NCBI GenBank assembly: GCA_905250115.1
Contig: CAJNOI010000249.1
Coordinates: 32,260 to 96,259, forward strand
Direction of reading: 5' to 3'
DNA: 64,000 nt
From: Adineta steineri
Taxonomy: Eukaryota > Rotifera > Eurotatoria > Adinetida > Adinetidae
Below are positions 1 through 12,380 of this stretch, piece after piece. The number at the start of each line of letters is the position of its first letter. The stretch's first letter is position 1. The translations under genes were made by a program, and so were the position numbers. Below the pieces are notes generated by a model that was given only the letters and a program-made list of their open reading frames with translations, had not been told where the DNA came from and made no database searches.

Positions 1-51
1 TTTTTTCAATTTAGATCAAAATCAGCTACCAATCCACTAACATTACATATA

Positions 52-3000
52 ATGGCGAATCCACGATACTCCGACTGGTCATCGGATCCAGAATCAACCA
101 CACATGGAAGTCATTCATCGGTCGAACGCATTGTCTGGACAGAAGATGATGATAATAATCAGTAGGTACAATATCGATTTTAAGATGTTTATATATCTTA
201 TATGTTAATGACAGAATTCAACAAAATAAGACATCCTTTGCATGGACTTCGTTTTTTAAATACTGTACTGTTGGATCATTAGTTGGTGGAATAGGTTTAG
301 CTATTATACTCACATTCTGGTTGACATCAAAAACAACAGCAACAGGAACATTAAGTATGTACTAATAAGAATTATTGTTTTCATGTTGATTATTTTGTCT
401 TTTTGTTCATCAAATGGAATAAAAAGATAATTGAGTACTATTTTTGGTTGAATAATAACCTAAGATGACATTAAAAAATGTTGATTTGGTTTTTATATAT
501 AAATACAGTTAGTTCTATCCAAAAACTTCGAATTTGTGGAGAGAATTTTAATAAAAAAGAATGGTTAGAGTAGGACCTGATATTGGTCTAAATCCAAGTA
601 TAGGAGTGATTGAATGATAATTAGAATACTCATATTCACGTCCTCAACATACAGCATACGTCTAGGAATTTTGTTTTAGATTTTTACAGATGTGAAATTC
701 ATATTTTTAGTTGTAACAACATCATCCCCTAATTCATCAAGTAGCTCATCTGTATCAGCCTCATTTGTCACTGCATGGAATACGCCATCTGCAACAACAT
801 TATCTTCATTATCAACAGGTATGATAATAATTTATCTAACACTTCTATAGACAACAATCAACTATTTATTCTAGTTAATTCCCATATATTGGAGAGTGTG
901 GGTGAGGATGCTAGATGGATATTGTATTCACATCCACACTCACCTTCGGGACTCTATCAAATCACATTGACTAGGACAGTCTGATTCATTAGATCTACAT
1001 TTTGTGAAATTTTCTAGCAGACTATTTAGAACTTTTTCGAATATTTATAAATAATATTTTGCGTGAAAAGAATACAATATGATATTTTGAGATAATCTTC
1101 ATATTTTTTACCTATCGATGAGCATTATGAGAGATATTCCGATAGGTGGTTCACTTTTTTCTCTCATGAAAATATATTCATAACAAAGAGGAAATAAAAC
1201 TGTACATACAGTAGAAGTGTCGAAGTGGATCGAGACTCTTTTATGAAACTATGCTATATGAACTTTTGTAAGTAGTACAAAACTGTACGTGACAAGGGGC
1301 TATATTATCGAAAGAATACAAGTAGTATTCTTCGATATTCTTCCAGAACTAGATAGCGAACAAATAATTGAGTAATACTGAAGTTATCGAATCATTTAAT
1401 AGAGAACTTTCCAGAGGCATATAAATCAAAAACAACATTATTTTTTAGGTGAAATCCTATAGGATCGAATAGGGAAGGACCTAGGCAACTTTTTGATTGC
1501 CTAGTCAAATCTGGTAAAAATATAATATTAAAGATCAAAATTAAAGGCAGAAATTTTTTTTCAACCTCTGGAAGGTATTCAAGCACAAAAAATTCAAAAA
1601 TCAGATTTCAATGTTTTGACCCAGTGTAAAGGCTCATGAGGATACTTTGATTAATATACGAATGAAGTCCGAAAGGAATCCTGTGAAAGTCAAAATAGTG
1701 GTACTGCGACTCATTCTTTAGCTGTTCGTATAATTTTCTTATATTTAAGCAACAAGCTCAACTAGTTCAAGCAGAAGTACATCAACAAGCACCTCTACAA
1801 CTAGTACAAGTAGATCAACAAGCAGTTCTACAAGTAGTTCAAGCACGAGTACATCGACATCAACATCAACAAGCACTTTTACAACAAGCAGTTCAACTAG
1901 CACGACATCAACAACATGTAAGTCAAACATATGCTGAAATAAAAATCTACAGATACTGATATTCATTATATTTTCTATGAATATTTTATTTATATTTATA
2001 ATCATAAATGAAAGGAGTAGCATTGTTGTTGTTATTCCTGCAGAATCTGATTACGACTAGTCACGATAAATTTTTAATAGTGCTATACAATAGCAGTTTT
2101 TTTAATTATAATAGAGAATAAAATATTTCATCTTGAAGGCATGGATAAGAACGCGGGATTCATATGTCAGCCACATACACATCCACACACTTAAAATCCA
2201 CGAAGATTTATTAACAATTTTTATTTGTTTTTATTTAGCAACAACAACTACAACAGCATTTAGTTCTTGTTAGTTCATTTATATAAAAATGATAAGACAT
2301 ATATAAGTTTTAATATATTATTTAAGGTAACAATCTACGTTGGAATCAAACAGGGCAAATCGTTGCTGGAACAACAATACAAGGTTCAAGTGCGAATCAA
2401 CTAAACAATCCAAGTTGTTTGTACATCGACAATAATAATACTCTATATATTTGTGATCAAAATAACAATCGTATTCAGAAATGGATTCAAGGTGCTATAA
2501 CAGGTGTGACAGTGGCTGGAGATAGTACAGGTAATCAAGGCTCAACATCTACATTGCTCAATAATCCCATGGATCTTACTTTTGACAACAATGGATTTAT
2601 GTATGTCGCTGATTCTAATAATAATCGTGTGCAAAGATTTGCTCCAGGCTCTACTAGTGGCACAACTGTTGCTGGAACAACTAGTTATTCAAGTGCATTG
2701 ACTGGCCTCAATCGACCATCAGCTATTGATATTGACAATAATTCAAATCTTTATATTCTTGATATGAATAATAAACGATTAGTAGAATGGGGTCCAAATG
2801 CAACAATTGGTACTCTACTGATCAGTGATCATACTCTGAATAATGGTTATGATATTTTACTCGTATCAGATTCATCAAATCAAATATATATCAGTACTCA
2901 ATTGAATCGTGTAATATATTTATGGACATTTGGTGCGTCGGCTCCAGGTATGACTCTTCAAACAGTCAATGATAGCCAAAATAATCTTAACAATCCAGAG

Positions 3001-3222
3001 GGCATGGTTTTGGATTCGTATGGTAACTTGTATGTTGCTGATAGAAATAATAATCGAGTAGTTATGTATTGTGCTAATTCAACAGTTGGTATAGTTGTTG
3101 CTGAAGATAATAACTCTGTGCCTTCACTCCAAAAACCAGTGGCTCTTGCCTTTGATTCGGATCTGAATTTGTACGTAGTCACTGGAAATAACGGCCAAGT
3201 GGTTAAACTTTCAAGAATTTAA
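52..3222 (+). CDS. Type II membrane protein: Ser/Thr stalk plus six-blade NHL propeller (NHL-1)
   Basis: Six exons join in frame into 483 aa: 52-161, 215-354, 711-818, 1750-1917, 2239-2268, 2327-3222. All introns are GT-AG. Residues 1-52 are an acidic, Ser-rich cytosolic tail and about 54-73 form one membrane helix (VGSLVGGIGLAIILTFWL). A Ser/Thr stalk of about 100 residues follows, likely O-glycosylated. Residues 186-483 hold six NHL-type blades with repeating motifs such as NTLYICD, GFMYVAD, SNLYILD and GNLYVADRNNNRV. NHL propellers bind proteins or other ligands; this one would face outwards. It is paralogous to the genes at 4411 and 20279. The 2239-2268 exon is only 30 nt. A small inverted-repeat element sits just after the stop codon. 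The ligand is unknown. The propeller is certain; the 5' exons are a hand-built but phase-consistent model. Confidence 0.82.
893..946. repeat. Telomere-like hairpin, copy in NHL-1 intron 3
   Basis: GAGTGTGGGTGAGGATG is followed after about 15 nt by the complementary arm CACATCCACACTCACC. It lies inside the 931-nt intron. Confidence 0.7.
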
Positions 3223-3226
3223 GTCG

Positions 3227-3330
3227 ATTAGAAATTAGGGGTAGGACAGTTGCATATTAGTTCCGTTCTTAGGAACTGTATTAACAGTTCTTTGAATAGA
3301 ACTGAACTGTCCTACCCCTATTAGAAATTA
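3227..3330. mobile_element. Small inverted-repeat element with 11-bp target duplication
   Basis: An 82-bp insert (3238-3319) begins GGGGTAGGACAGTT and ends AACTGTCCTACCCCT. It is flanked by ATTAGAAATTA at 3227-3237 and 3320-3330. The paralogous 3' flanks after 7210 and 22327 run straight through GTCGATTGGAAATTATTTC without an insert. This is therefore a recent MITE-like insertion in one paralogue only. There is no coding capacity. An 11-bp duplication would suit a Mutator-like element, but that is inference. Confidence 0.75.
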
Positions 3331-4410
3331 TTTCCTCTTTTTATAACTATATATATAAAACATTGAATCATATATCTGACATTTTTATTGTGTGCGTTTT
3401 ATTTTCATAACTAAAATAAATAAATAACTTCTTCATTAAAATATCAATCATTTAGTGGTAACGATCTAATAATAAATCGATGATATTTTCGTTCACTATA
3501 GAAAGTCAATATATAAAACAGTCTGAAATGAAATACATTTTAGAATATTTGCTTATGCCTTTATAGTAGAGAAACACTCGAGTATCTATTCTTGAGAGTG
3601 TGGGTGTATCATATATATAGTGCCCACTCAAACTCTACCATACCCACAACCTTTTTTTCTACTATCTATCAGGATATTTTTGGTCGCAGTAGCACTCTTG
3701 TATGTATTCATTTACAATATATTATTAATTTATATTGTGATTAAATTTCTTATTGAAATTTGAAACAAAATTCGAAAGTCTTCTCTTTAATTATATATTT
3801 CAATAATCAAATGTAAAGAATATGAATTCAATCGAAATCAAAGCTTTATTGTTGAATACGTGACAAACGGCTTCTGTTAGATTGTACTATTTTGATGGAG
3901 GAAAAAAATTAATATATATGTCAGGAGTTGTGAGAAGAAATTCATCATACAAGCAAACTATCGTATAAAGAATCACGGCAGACAACATACTAAAATATTT
4001 TTTCATCTTTTATATATCGATACCAACAATCAATTTCTTGAAAGGTAAGAATCAAACCTAAAAATCCAATATTATGAAAATGGTATCATTTCTGGAAAAA
4101 GTTTAAGTAATGACTTTACTTAACACTCACACTTTCATATGCTACGAATTCTAACATAACTGACCGAGCGCTATAGAACTAAAATACTAAGACTCTGTCA
4201 ACTAAAAATAGATGGAAACTTTAGAGGAATATATGTCGAAAGATCCATCAACCAAGTGCAAGCCATTTCAAAGATAGATGCGATTACTCAACTTTCCTAT
4301 AGATATATTTATTTAAAAACCATTTTTTGTCTACATATTATCGAATTTTGTCACGATTTAAACATAAATAAAATGCTTTTTAGATATCGAATATATCTAA
4401 AGATTTTCAA
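3331..4410. other. Gene-free spacer between NHL-1 and NHL-2
   Basis: AT-rich sequence. Apart from the hairpin at 3591-3650, I see no exon with a supporting phase or motif. Confidence 0.5.
3591..3650. repeat. Telomere-like hairpin, intergenic NHL-1/NHL-2
   Basis: CTTGAGAGTGTGGGTGTATC pairs loosely with the CCCACTC...ACCATACCCAC arm; the core between them is TA-rich. Confidence 0.65.
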
Positions 4411-7210
4411 ATGGAATCATTATCAAACATAATCGTAGCAACTAAAACTAATGGAAAAATATTACAGGTATATCATTAGTGGTATCTAGAAAGTTGCCTA
4501 CTAATAGTCTAATTTTATAATAGGAGAAGCGATTATCTATACCAACGAAGACAACTAGGAGTTCATCTGTAAAGGTAAAAAGAACAAGTCGACCATCTAT
4601 CGATCGAAATCATATAAGACACCCAACAGTTCATGTGCAAAAACTGCCTCGACTATCAAGCAATAAGAGTAAAACAACTTTATTATCTAAAAATTTAAAT
4701 CATAGAAAATATGTGTTAGTTCATGCACAAGACATAAATTCATTATCGAATAATCAGAAAAATATAAGTGGGTTGGCAAATGGTCATAAAAATAGGAGTC
4801 TATCTATGGGTGACCAAAACAAGACTCATGATGCATTTGTTCATATGCAACAGGTAAGTTGATTATCAGTTTAGGGTGGATGGGTGTCGGTTTTATCAAT
4901 ATCTTCAAACACACTCTCACTCCTATATATTAATCTATTATTTCAAAGTATTTTTGTTTTTCAGCCAGGAGATATATCCTTCACATCAGAACATGGTTTG
5001 TTGGGATTAAATACAAGCAAAGATCAAATTTCGTTTAACAAGAACAATGTTGGTAAATCTTATAGTAGTTTTAATCCGTTTAGCGACCGCTTTCACAAGA
5101 CAGAAAATGAAAATAATAAAAAGAGAAAAAGGTAAATAATTTATTCACACAATATTTTTTTCTAATTTTGATCTAAATCAAATGCAATAAAAAAGAAATG
5201 CACAATTCAAAATCACACGATGTTGTTGCTGTGCTATAATGGCTGCTGTAATTGGTGGGATCCTACTTGCAATAATTGCGGCAATTATTGCTACTAGTAG
5301 TAAGTATAATTAGGGACTATCAAGACTTACTTTTTCGAAAGTTATTTATTTAACGAGAATTTATTATCTGTATAAGTACTTCGATACACTCTAGGTACCA
5401 TAAACGATGTCTCTTAATAACTAAAAGTAAACTACTCATAGTATTTTTTATTTCTGTTCACTCTGAATGTTCAGTATGATGATGAACCCTTTATATTATA
5501 TACTGTAAGTACTGAGCTCCACAAAATAGCAAATACTAGATTCCAAACTTACATAGAATATTCATATAGAACGAAAAACTAAATAACATTTGTAATAGAC
5601 GTTCAAATAATGATAATACATTCAGAGTAATTAATAATATTTCAATATCAGTCTATTATTAATAATGATGCCAATGATATTCTTCCATTTTTTTACAACT
5701 ATTCTTAAATTACTAATAATTTTCTATTATTTATTAGTGGTACAACCAAAGATGACTACTACAAACACGACTACAACTACAAGTAAGAGAAAAGAATTAA
5801 AAAAAATTATAAAAAATTTATTATTTCGAAATATAAAGAAACAACAGCAACAACGAGTACCTCAAGTAATCATTTCATATATATATTTATATTTCATCAT
5901 TCAGAATTTTCCTTGTATTTTAAGGTTCAACTACAAGTACATCCACAACGACATCAACCTGTAAATTAATATATTTCTAAAAAAAATAGCTTTTTCTATG
6001 ATTTTATTTTATTTAAGCAACAACTTCAACAAGTTCAAGCACGAGTACATCAACAACGAGTAAGTAAACATAGCCTCTTTATCTCATATTAAATAATCAA
6101 ACATATACTGGAAGTAAGTGTAAATGAGATGCGAGATTGATATATCAGCCACATTCACACCTTATCACACAGATTTATTAATTTTAAAATTTTATTCATT
6201 AATAATTTTCATTTGTTTTTATTTAGCATCGACAACTGCAGCAACATTTAGTTCTTGTTAGTTATTTTATATAAAAATGATGAGGTACATATAAATTTTG
6301 ATATATTATTTAAGGTAACAGTCTACGGTGGAATCAAACAGGTCAAATCGTTGCTGGAACAACAACAACAGGTTCAGGTGCGAATCAACTTAAAAATCCA
6401 AGTTGTTTATACATCGACAATAATAATACTCTATATATTTGTGATCATGATAATAACCGCATTCAGAAATGGATTCAAGGTGCCATAACAGGTGTGACAG
6501 TAGCTGGAGATAGTGCAGGTACTCAAGGTTCAACATCCATATTACTCAAAACTCCCATAGATCTTACTTTTGACAACAATGGATTTATGTATGTCGTTGA
6601 TTATGGCAATAACCGCGTACAAAGATTTGCTTCAGGCTCTACTACTGGCACCACTGTTGCTGGAACGACTGCTAGTACAAATGCATTGACTGATCTAAAG
6701 CAACCAACAGCCATTGATATTGACAATAATTCAAATCTTTATATTCTTGATATGGGGAATACAAGATTAGTAGAATGGGCTCCAAATGCAACAAGCGGTA
6801 CTCTTCTGATCAGTAGTAGTACTCTGAATAATGATTATGATATTTTACTCGCACCGAATTCATCAAATCAAATATATATTAGTGATCAAGGTGCTCATGC
6901 ATTATATTTATGGACATTTGGTGTATCAACTCCAAGTATGACTCTTCAAACAGTCAATGATAGTCACAATACTCTTAACAATCAAATGGGCATGGTTTTA
7001 GATCCGTATGGTAATTTATATGTTGCTGATAGAGATAATGATCGAGTAGTTGTGTATTGTGCTAATTCAACAGTTGGTATTGTTGTTGCTGAAGATAATA
7101 ATTCTGTACCTTCACTTAAAAAACCAGTCGCTCTTGCTTTTGATTCTGATCTGAATTTGTACCTACTTAGTACAAATAACGGCCAAGTGGTTAAACTTTC
7201 AAAAATTTAA
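4411..7210 (+). CDS. Type II membrane protein with Cys-cluster anchor, Thr stalk and NHL propeller (NHL-2)
   Basis: Ten exons join into 577 aa: 4411-4467, 4524-4853, 4965-5131, 5196-5299, 5738-5782, 5839-5865, 5925-5960, 6018-6059, 6227-6256, 6315-7210. Residues 1-193 form a basic, Ser/Asn-rich cytosolic region unlike that of NHL-1. Four cysteines (CCCC, about 194-197) lie directly at the start of a membrane helix (about 196-217, IGGILLAIIAAIIATS), a typical palmitoylation setting. Five tiny exons of 27-45 nt encode the Thr stalk. The last two exons match NHL-1: a 30-nt exon, then the six-blade propeller. The start at 4411 is the first Met of the joined frame; a further 5' exon cannot be excluded. 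The tiny stalk exons are supported only by phase and Ser/Thr composition. Confidence 0.75.
4871..4923. repeat. Degenerate telomere-like hairpin in NHL-2 intron 2
   Basis: TTAGGGTGGATGGGTGTCGG faces AAACACACTCTCACTCC across an AT-rich core. Confidence 0.55.
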
Positions 7211-8377
7211 GTCGATTGGAAATTATTTCTTCACTTTATAACTATATATGTAAAACATTGAATCATATATCTGACGTTTTGTTTTTGTGTACGTTTTATT
7301 TTCATAACTAAAATAAATAATCAACCTCTTCATTAAAATATAAACCACATTTAACTGATAATTTGAATGAGAATCAAGTAATTAATCGAACTATGTAGTT
7401 TTGTAGAAGAAAAATAGAGTTTTCATTTAGAGTTCATAGTTTCATTGCACATTTTTGGAGAAGAGATGATTGATATCTAAAAATAAATTTAAGATGAAAA
7501 TATTTACTCAAAGCAAATAAAATGATCATAGTTTAATTAATGAATTATAGATAAGTTTGCCGCAAATATCATCGAAGGTGTGGGGGTGTAATAAACTAAA
7601 TATTCACACCACACCCACATCCTCAAAATAATCTTGTTTAATTATGCAACTTTTTATTCTAATGATTACATAATTTTCATCAAATAAGATCAATATCAGT
7701 CAAAACAATATTAGGATTTGTTCATTTGAATTTCCTTTGATTGAGCAACTAATATAAGACTACGTTACACCCACATCTACCCTCAAGATCCCATCGAATT
7801 TATGAATCTGGGCACTCACTAGTCACTTTTTATTTATGTCACCAATGTACATTCCCTATATTGGGTATTCATTTATAGCATATAACTCGAAATGTGTCAC
7901 ATGTGGATGAATTATAAAAAATGACTTGCAGCGAGTCACTGTCGCTTGGAGATTTTCAAAATTTTATTCGGTCTTAATTAAACCTTTATTATAATATAAG
8001 CAAATAAACAAAAACTTCTAACGTAATCCTCAACGAATATCAGACAGAAGTGAATTATTGAAATTCAATACATGTTCTATTTTAATGAAAGGATTTAGAT
8101 TGGAAAGATTATTCATTTCAAGTAATAGCTACTGAATATTTATTACGTTGTTAAAATAGTTCGAAAATGTAATCTTATTATTTTTCTTTCGTTCTGTTGC
8201 ATCACATTATAATGAATAACCTACATGAATAACTTGTGAGTGACTGTTATTTTTTTTCATTCCTCTTGTGAAAGTAATAATAGATAACCACTATTCTTGA
8301 GAAAGTGTTTTTCTATTTAATTTATTAACACAAAGATATATTGAGACTCATTATTGATTATCGTCAGATTGAACGTG
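7211..8377. other. Gene-free spacer, NHL-2 / tRNase Z
   Basis: The first roughly 350 bases match the 3' flank of the chimeric gene ending at 22327, so flank and propeller were duplicated together. No other gene is visible. Confidence 0.6.
7573..7627. repeat. Telomere-like hairpin downstream of NHL-2
   Basis: GAAGGTGTGGGGGTGT and ACCACACCCACATCCTC are separated by AATAAACTAAATATTC. The same core recurs in the copies near 14.9 and 19.7 kb. A half-copy (ACACCCACATCTACCCTCAAG) lies at 7766-7787. Confidence 0.75.
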
Positions 8378-9322
8378 TTAAATAAATGGTATAACATTAG
8401 GTAGATTTAATTTTTGAAAAAAATCTCGTATTTCTGTTCTTTTGTATTGATGTGAAAAATGAATTAGGACGAAAATAACGTTTGGATATCTGATGACGAA
8501 AGGTTGAAGATCATCCTAAAATATCATAATGCATTAAATGAAAAAAATGTAGTTGTGACTTACCCAAATTATATGTTTGCCTTCTGCAGCTGCCTCTTGA
8601 TGAAGTTCACTATTAATATAGGAACATTCGACAATAATTAATGGAAACTGAAAAAGTTCATTTTCATATCTGTTGAATATCGATACTGTTGTATCGCCCA
8701 TAAAAGCAAATAATGGAACTAGTCGTTCTTCATTAAGTTCGAGATTTTTATTTTCTCTTTTCATCTTTCCAATATCTTTATTGGATAAATGTCTGTATTC
8801 TTGTTTCAATTTTTTTCGACGTTCATAAAATCCATAACCACAGCAAGGCACTGAATAATCCATTTCAAATACACGAATTTTCATTGTTTCTCGAAAGTCT
8901 AATAAATCGTCAGGTTTGACACCTATCAACTCAAAGCTAGGTACCCAATTGGCTGGATCTGGATCAGTTTCTTTAAACATCGTAAGAACTTGACATTTTC
9001 GAATATAGTCTTGCATAGGCTGAACTGCGGATATAGGAAGATAAACTTTCGGTATTCCGTTTTTACCCCATAATCTAGTAATATCAAGACAATGATCCAA
9101 GTGAGTATGTGTAATAAAAATGTGAAGAGGACGAGTAACTGTAACTGAACAACCACAGTCCAATAATATATCGAGTTCTGGAATGAATAAACTAGTTGCA
9201 TCGTCAGCCCTTGAACGGCCAATTAATGTGTAACAACCAAGAGTTTTAGGAAATTTCCATGAAAGAATATCGTTTGAACAAAACGATTCACTAGCATATG
9301 ACGTAGGCACTGGAAACATCAT
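8378..9322 (-). CDS. Short-form tRNase Z-like metallo-beta-lactamase
   Basis: Two exons (9322-8564 and 8515-8378, phase 0) give 298 aa, about the size of short tRNase Z (plant TRZ1/ELAC1 type). That enzyme removes the 3' trailer from tRNA precursors with zinc as cofactor. The metal motif HTHLDH is at residues 72-77, followed by GD at 209-210, EGKH ending at 250 and HFSH at 272-275. Together these supply the ligands expected of the fold. The C-terminal exon (DDLQPF...HFSHQYKRTEI) contains the last histidine and would be missed if the intron were ignored. The start is the double Met at 9322, before a leader lacking any obvious targeting signal. Another metallo-beta-lactamase hydrolase is possible but less likely. 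Confidence 0.8.
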
Positions 9323-9578
9323 TGATATTGATCCTGAATATATACCCTTTCTTTTTCTTTTCAGCTTATATACTTCTTATCTTATTCACCATAACCATAA
9401 AAAAACATGAAATTCATATGTGACTCATGTAGTTGCAAAACTTAATCTCGTAGTAGGAAAAAGCAAATGTGAGTAATATAAAATTTCTTATCACTAAACA
9501 TAATAAACAAAACAGAAACCGCCGATGTTAATTTTATCTTTCGGTTAAATAAAATCTTGAATACGAGGATTAGAATCG

Positions 9579-9630
9579 ATCTTGAGAATGGGTGTGGGTA
9601 TTAGTGTTCTTTCTTCATCCCACACACCTT
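9579..9630. repeat. Telomere-like hairpin upstream of the 10.1-kb gene
   Basis: CTTGAGAATGGGTGTGGGT and ATCCCACACACCTT form the two arms. Confidence 0.65.
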
Positions 9631-9984
9631 CTACAGAGTCGCTACATTTAAATACATGAGAAATGCAATTGAAAACAAACAAGCAATTTTTTCTGTTCGC
9701 GTCAGAAGGGACATTTTTGGGTGAATTCTTTTTAGTTTTTCTTGTGCAAATGGTAAAGGTTGATAAAACTGTCCGTGTTATTCTTTGTTCACACTGCCAC
9801 GAGAGAAAAATCTTCAATTTTTTTCGGATGATAGAATGAATGTTCTTTTTCTATATACAAAACTTGTTTAACTAACGTCCAATCAACGACAAGAAAACAA
9901 ACAACATAGTAAGTTGATTTTCTTTTCTTACTAATTTATTCATACACATTGTCGGTCGATCGATTGATCGATCGATTCTCGACT

Positions 9985-10064
9985 TATATAAAATATTTGA
10001 ACACCGCCTTTTCTTTTAAGAAAATAAACGACCGGATCAGTTTGCTTTTTATCGGCAAACTGAT
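9985..10064 (+). promoter_or_regulatory. Putative TATA box and conserved stem-loop, gene at 10144
   Basis: TATATAAAAT at 9985-9994 is preceded by a GATC/GATT repeat. At 10036-10064, ATCAGTTTGC and GCAAACTGAT form a perfect 10-bp stem. The arrangement is shared with the genes at 15416 and 20279. A promoter or leader role is inferred from conservation and position. Confidence 0.5.
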
Positions 10065-10143
10065 TTCTAAACAAACTGAGACTTTTTAATAATCGATTGA
10101 TGTATTGTACTTCTACTCATTTTTCACTCACTGTCACAATAAA

Positions 10144-10892
10144 ATGTGGAAATTATTCCTTTACATTTTACTTTTTCAACATTTCGAAATTATTTCCACT
10201 AGCCTCGTTTCCATTGGTGTGATTCAAAATATTTCTTTGTTGATGTTCGATCCGAATTCAAAATCAATTAATGGTACTTGCAATGAATGCTTGTGTGCAA
10301 TGATGCTAAATACAACAGCGTTTTCATTCTTGAACTGTTTCCAGAATAATAAGACATGTGAAATGTTCTCGAAATCTTCTAACGCGAGATCATTCTCACT
10401 AATAAGTTATTCGGAAAGCTCATTTTACTTTTTTCAACTGCCAGCTAGCAATGTTACAACTACGAGTATTTCATCTAGTGAGTGCTTATTTTCTCTAGAT
10501 ATAATTCAAGATACATGAGTGCGGATAGGTATGGGAATGCGTGTAGGATGTGTATGTGAGTGTGAATATAGGTGCGGGATGAATATAATACTATACCCAC
10601 ATCCACACCCACTCTCAAGATGCTAATATGACATTAGAAAACATGGTTTGCTTTTTATGTATAAATACAGTTAGTTCTGTTTAAAACTTCAGATTTTGTA
10701 CCGAGAATTGCAATATAAATGAGTGCTCAGAGTTTGATCTGATATTGGTTTGAATCCATGAGATGCCTAATTCGAGTTCGAATATAAACGGATATCGAAT
10801 TAACAATATCACTTCGAAGATAAGCACTTATATTAATATATACATAGTCTTGTAGATTCAGGTATAGTTAGGAATAGATTTAGATATACTTA

Positions 10893-10926
<34 letters not shown>

Positions 10927-12380
10927 TAGACGGTTTATTGTTTCTTACTATACTGCTTTATATGACTTTATTCTAAAATAGCATCAACAATGAGTCCAAG
11001 TACTACAAGTACCGGTACGGCAAGTACGAGTACTCGTACGACAAGTATAAGTAAGAAAAACTTGCCTACCTGATGATAAACATCTTAGTTTATGATAAAT
11101 TCTAGGCACATCGACTATTTCTCAAACCACTACAACTACAAGTAAGATTTTTATTTAGATATTGAAATATTATTATATGTAACTTTCAGGAAGTACAACA
11201 AGCACCAATACATCAACATCAACGACCTCGAGTATGCCTTTTAAAATATAAAAGATTATAACATATGGAAGATTTTGATCTCGTATGAGTGTTTTCTTAT
11301 GAAATTGAGTTATCTATTTTGACAACCTTGTCTAGAGATTCAACTTATTACTTCAGTAGTAAGGTTATATTTGGAACTCAAACTTTAGTGTGTCACACTT
11401 ATTCTAAATGAATATTCTCAATTATAGAAGAAAAATATCACTAATCTCAGATGGATCAGTTTTTTTCCCAACAGAATTAAAGACCGAGTTCTATATCAAA
11501 ACAAATTTTGATATATAGATAGAAGTAGTTGTCTTCAGCTCAACTTCGTATATGAATTTGTTGTTCTTAGCTGGTGCTAGTTTATTACTGATAATTTCCA
11601 TAATCAACTCAAATAAAAATAAAATGCATTCTAGTGAACATACTTATAGAAAAAAAACTGAAATAATCAGGTTAAAAAGCTATCTCTTGCCAGTGAATTG
11701 TTATAAAAAACCTAATGTATCACTATGGTTAAGCAAATATGTAACCAAAAATCGTACAATGTATGACGAGAATACGATATTTTATTAATATTTTTCTTGA
11801 CATCGATAGAATGAAATGAAATTATCTGTTTGTTTTAGTAACTACAACAACATCAGTAACTACATCAAGTGAGTATTTATTGATAGTGAAATGTATATCG
11901 CAATGTATCTCTACTCTCTTCATTGTAGCCACCCCAACTATGACAACACAAAATCCAGAACTGAATTCCCTTAGTGACAAAAACATAAATGATAATACGT
12001 GGACATTATTCAATTGTACTTATATGTCAGCTATATCGGGAAATTTGATACTCAAGTTCACTATGACAACTTCCAATAAACATGATTGGTATCTAGATGA
12101 TATATCCGTGAAAAATTCAACATTAGTAGAAATGTTGACAAATGGTGATTTTGAAAGTAGTCCAACATTAACTGGATGGAATACTGGATCTGGTGGAGCT
12201 ATATCTAGCGCTCAATCCCATTCATCGAGTCATTCCTTTTATGCCTCTAGTTCTACATCGATCTCACAATCGTTTAGTGCCATAAGTGGTGTCATATATA
12301 CTATTAGTTATTGGGTCTATTCTGAGAAAACATCAAATGGTAACGATAATGATGCAGTCTTGGATGTGACACTGAATTAA
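10144..12380 (+). CDS. Secreted Cys-rich / Thr-stalk / beta-sandwich protein A
   Basis: Six exons (10144-10477, 10982-11050, 11106-11141, 11190-11231, 11839-11868, 11929-12380) join into 320 aa. Residues 1-20 are a signal peptide starting MWKLFLYILLFQHF. A small domain follows with CNECLC, NCF and TC cysteines (about 50-85), resembling a PAN/apple-type fold only loosely. Four stalk exons encode almost pure Ser/Thr. The C-terminal domain (about 172-320) has the WYLDDISV and NGDFE...GW motifs of galactose-binding-like or DUF642-like beta sandwiches, so sugar binding outside the cell is plausible. I chose MWKLF as the start because the signal peptide begins there. All stalk introns are phase 1. 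It has close paralogues at 15416 and 20279. Confidence 0.75.
10505..10621. repeat. Telomere-like hairpin in intron 1 of protein A gene
   Basis: A long copy: GTAGGATGTGTATGTGAGTG on the left and CCCACATCCACACCCACTCT on the right. A diverged copy occupies the same intron position at 20643-20722. Confidence 0.7.
10902..10923. repeat. TA dinucleotide microsatellite
   Basis: About eleven uninterrupted TA units in intron 1 of the gene starting at 10144. Confidence 0.9.

Noticed and set aside
1745..2023. Minus-strand 92-aa Val/Leu-rich frame
   Set aside because: Shadow of the Ser/Thr stalk exon of NHL-1.
9545..9817. Minus-strand 90-aa frame upstream of protein A
   Set aside because: It lies in the flank duplicated at 15.0 and 19.8 kb, where it is not open, and has no domain.
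11552..11788. 78-aa frame with a hydrophobic start
   Set aside because: Inside an intron of the 10144 gene, not conserved in the paralogues, ends without splice support.
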